Below, piece after piece: positions 6,402 through 6,760 of a stretch of 6,760 bases of DNA. Origin of the DNA: RUG13615 sp040307715 (GTDB taxonomy: Bacteria > Bacillota > Clostridia > Peptostreptococcales > Anaerovoracaceae); assembly GCA_040307715.1 (NCBI GenBank), contig JAWRJC010000055.1, positions 1-6,760 on the forward strand, read 5' to 3'. Within the stretch, counting starts at the first letter, position 1; every line of letters starts with the position of its first letter. The notes beneath the pieces were generated by a model. It was not told where the DNA came from and ran no database searches. It worked only from the letters and a program-made list of their open reading frames with translations. Both the position numbers and the translations under genes were made by a program.

Positions 6402-6438
6402 TATTTGCATTATACTACCCGCAAGGCTTGCTTGCCAA
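6402..6438 (-). promoter_or_regulatory. Sigma-A-like promoter of the gcv operon
   Basis: Reading the minus strand, TTGGCA (6438-6433) is followed after 18 bp by a perfect TATAAT (6414-6409). Transcription would start around 6402, about 20 nt before the first paired base of the riboswitch. It lies between the upstream gene's terminator and the riboswitch, where the operon promoter is expected. No operator-like repeat is obvious around it, so regulation is probably mainly by the riboswitch. Confidence 0.8.
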
Positions 6439-6482
6439 TAAAGATTTCTGAAATCCGACAACTGGATTTTGCGGTTTCGCTC

Positions 6483-6522
6483 AAAACAAGACAGCCCTGC
6501 TTTCGCACAGGCTGTCTCGTTT
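6483..6522 (-). terminator. Intrinsic terminator after the ABC ATPase gene, possibly bidirectional
   Basis: On the minus strand an eight-base perfect stem AGACAGCC (6517-6510)/GGCUGUCU (6496-6489) extends outward with A-U, C-G and G-U pairs to about 13 bp. The tip contains GC-GAAA-GC, a GNRA-capped mini-stem. The 3' side ends UUGUUUUG. It starts 35 bases after the stop codon of the ABC gene and ends about 45 bases before the gcv promoter -35, so it insulates the two units. The opposite strand also has a U-rich tail. Confidence 0.85.
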
Positions 6523-6557
6523 CGTTCTTTCCCGGAAAGGGAGTTTGCTGATCGGTA

Positions 6558-6760
6558 TTACAGTTCTGCCGGCCGGAAAATGATATTCGGTCTGCCTGTC
6601 GCCTGATTGGTCGTGACCTCGGTCTCAACACCAAACAGATGCAGGATCTTGTCCGGGGTAAACACTTCGGCCGGTGTCCCCACATCGACGATCTTCCCTT
6701 TTTTCATAAGGATGATCTTGTCGCAGTAACACGCTGCGATGTTCAAATCATGAATGGAGG
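6558..6760 (-). CDS. ABC transporter ATP-binding protein, C-terminal end (FecE/FhuC/BtuD-like; runs off right edge)
   Basis: The last 67 codons of an ABC ATPase enter from the right edge, and the frame continues beyond 6760. The visible part starts in the switch (H-loop) region, SIHDLNIAACYCDKIILMKKG, followed by GTPAEVFTP, with TAA at 6560-6558. HDLN-A-YCD-II-GTP-EV-TP is typical of ATPases of iron-siderophore, haem and cobalamin importers of the FecCD type. The C-terminal tail (GVETEV then TGRPNIIF) also fits that group. The Walker motifs and the start lie outside. The substrate cannot be read from this fragment, so no gene symbol is given. It has its own terminator and appears unrelated to the glycine operon. 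Confidence 0.88.
   Translation of the reverse strand, partial: SIHDLNIAACYCDKIILMKKGKIVDVGTPAEVFTPDKILHLFGVETEVTTNQATGRPNIIFRPAEL

Noticed and set aside
6264..6551. Plus-strand open frame over the riboswitch and promoter region
   Set aside because: It overlaps structured regulatory RNA, promoter and terminator, has no recognisable domain and lacks a convincing ribosome binding site.
6410..6685. Minus-strand open frame of 91 codons overlapping the ABC gene end
   Set aside because: It is out of frame with the clear ABC ATPase C-terminus and runs through the terminator and promoter.
1..6760. Mobile elements, CRISPR arrays, tRNA or rRNA genes
   Set aside because: No terminal inverted repeats, transposase motifs, regularly spaced repeats or tRNA-like cloverleaf were seen. 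The window is fully used by the operon, its control region and the ABC gene end.

Overview
The window is one reverse-strand locus: a glycine-regulated operon for glycine cleavage and serine/glycine interconversion. The end of an unrelated ABC-transporter gene lies upstream of it at the right edge. The split P-protein (gcvPA and gcvPB as separate genes), the strong AAGGAGG-type ribosome binding sites, the tandem glycine riboswitch with an intrinsic terminator and the SerA subtype (residues 248-252, TDFPN) suggest an anaerobic Bacillota, Clostridia- or Erysipelotrichia-like. Base composition looks moderately GC-rich by eye. Taxonomy is inference; no marker gene is present.

Right to left (direction of transcription): 6760-6558 is the C-terminal end of a FecE/FhuC/BtuD-like ABC ATPase. 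It is followed by a strong hairpin terminator (6522-6483). A sigma-A-like promoter (TTGGCA, 18 bp, TATAAT; 6438-6409) starts the next unit. Its leader holds a two-aptamer glycine riboswitch (6382-6229) with a recognisable leader-linker kink-turn. The riboswitch overlaps an attenuator hairpin (6234-6190) that competes for the closing stem of aptamer 2, which is the layout of a glycine-ON switch. The structural genes follow, all on the minus strand and closely spaced: an 885-residue GcvT-SHMT fusion (6165-3508), a SerA-like dehydrogenase with a C-terminal ACT-like region (3465-2317), gcvH (2267-1890), gcvPA (1877-537) and gcvPB (540 to beyond the left edge, overlapping gcvPA by ATGA).

How they work together: GcvPA/GcvPB decarboxylate glycine and load an aminomethyl group on the lipoyl arm of GcvH. 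The GcvT half of the fusion releases ammonia and makes 5,10-methylene-THF. The SHMT half can add that one-carbon unit to a second glycine to give serine. Two successive folate enzymes thus lie on one chain, so the net reaction 2 glycine to serine + CO2 + NH3 would be coupled. Lipoamide dehydrogenase, and probably a lipoate ligase, are not in the window and may lie beyond position 1.

The most notable points are the GcvT-SHMT fusion, whose SHMT half looks archaeal-type rather than E. coli-type, and a SerA homologue placed under a glycine-ON switch. That SerA has unusual cofactor-loop, catalytic-acid and ACT-site residues. The many long plus-strand open frames are antisense shadows of these genes.
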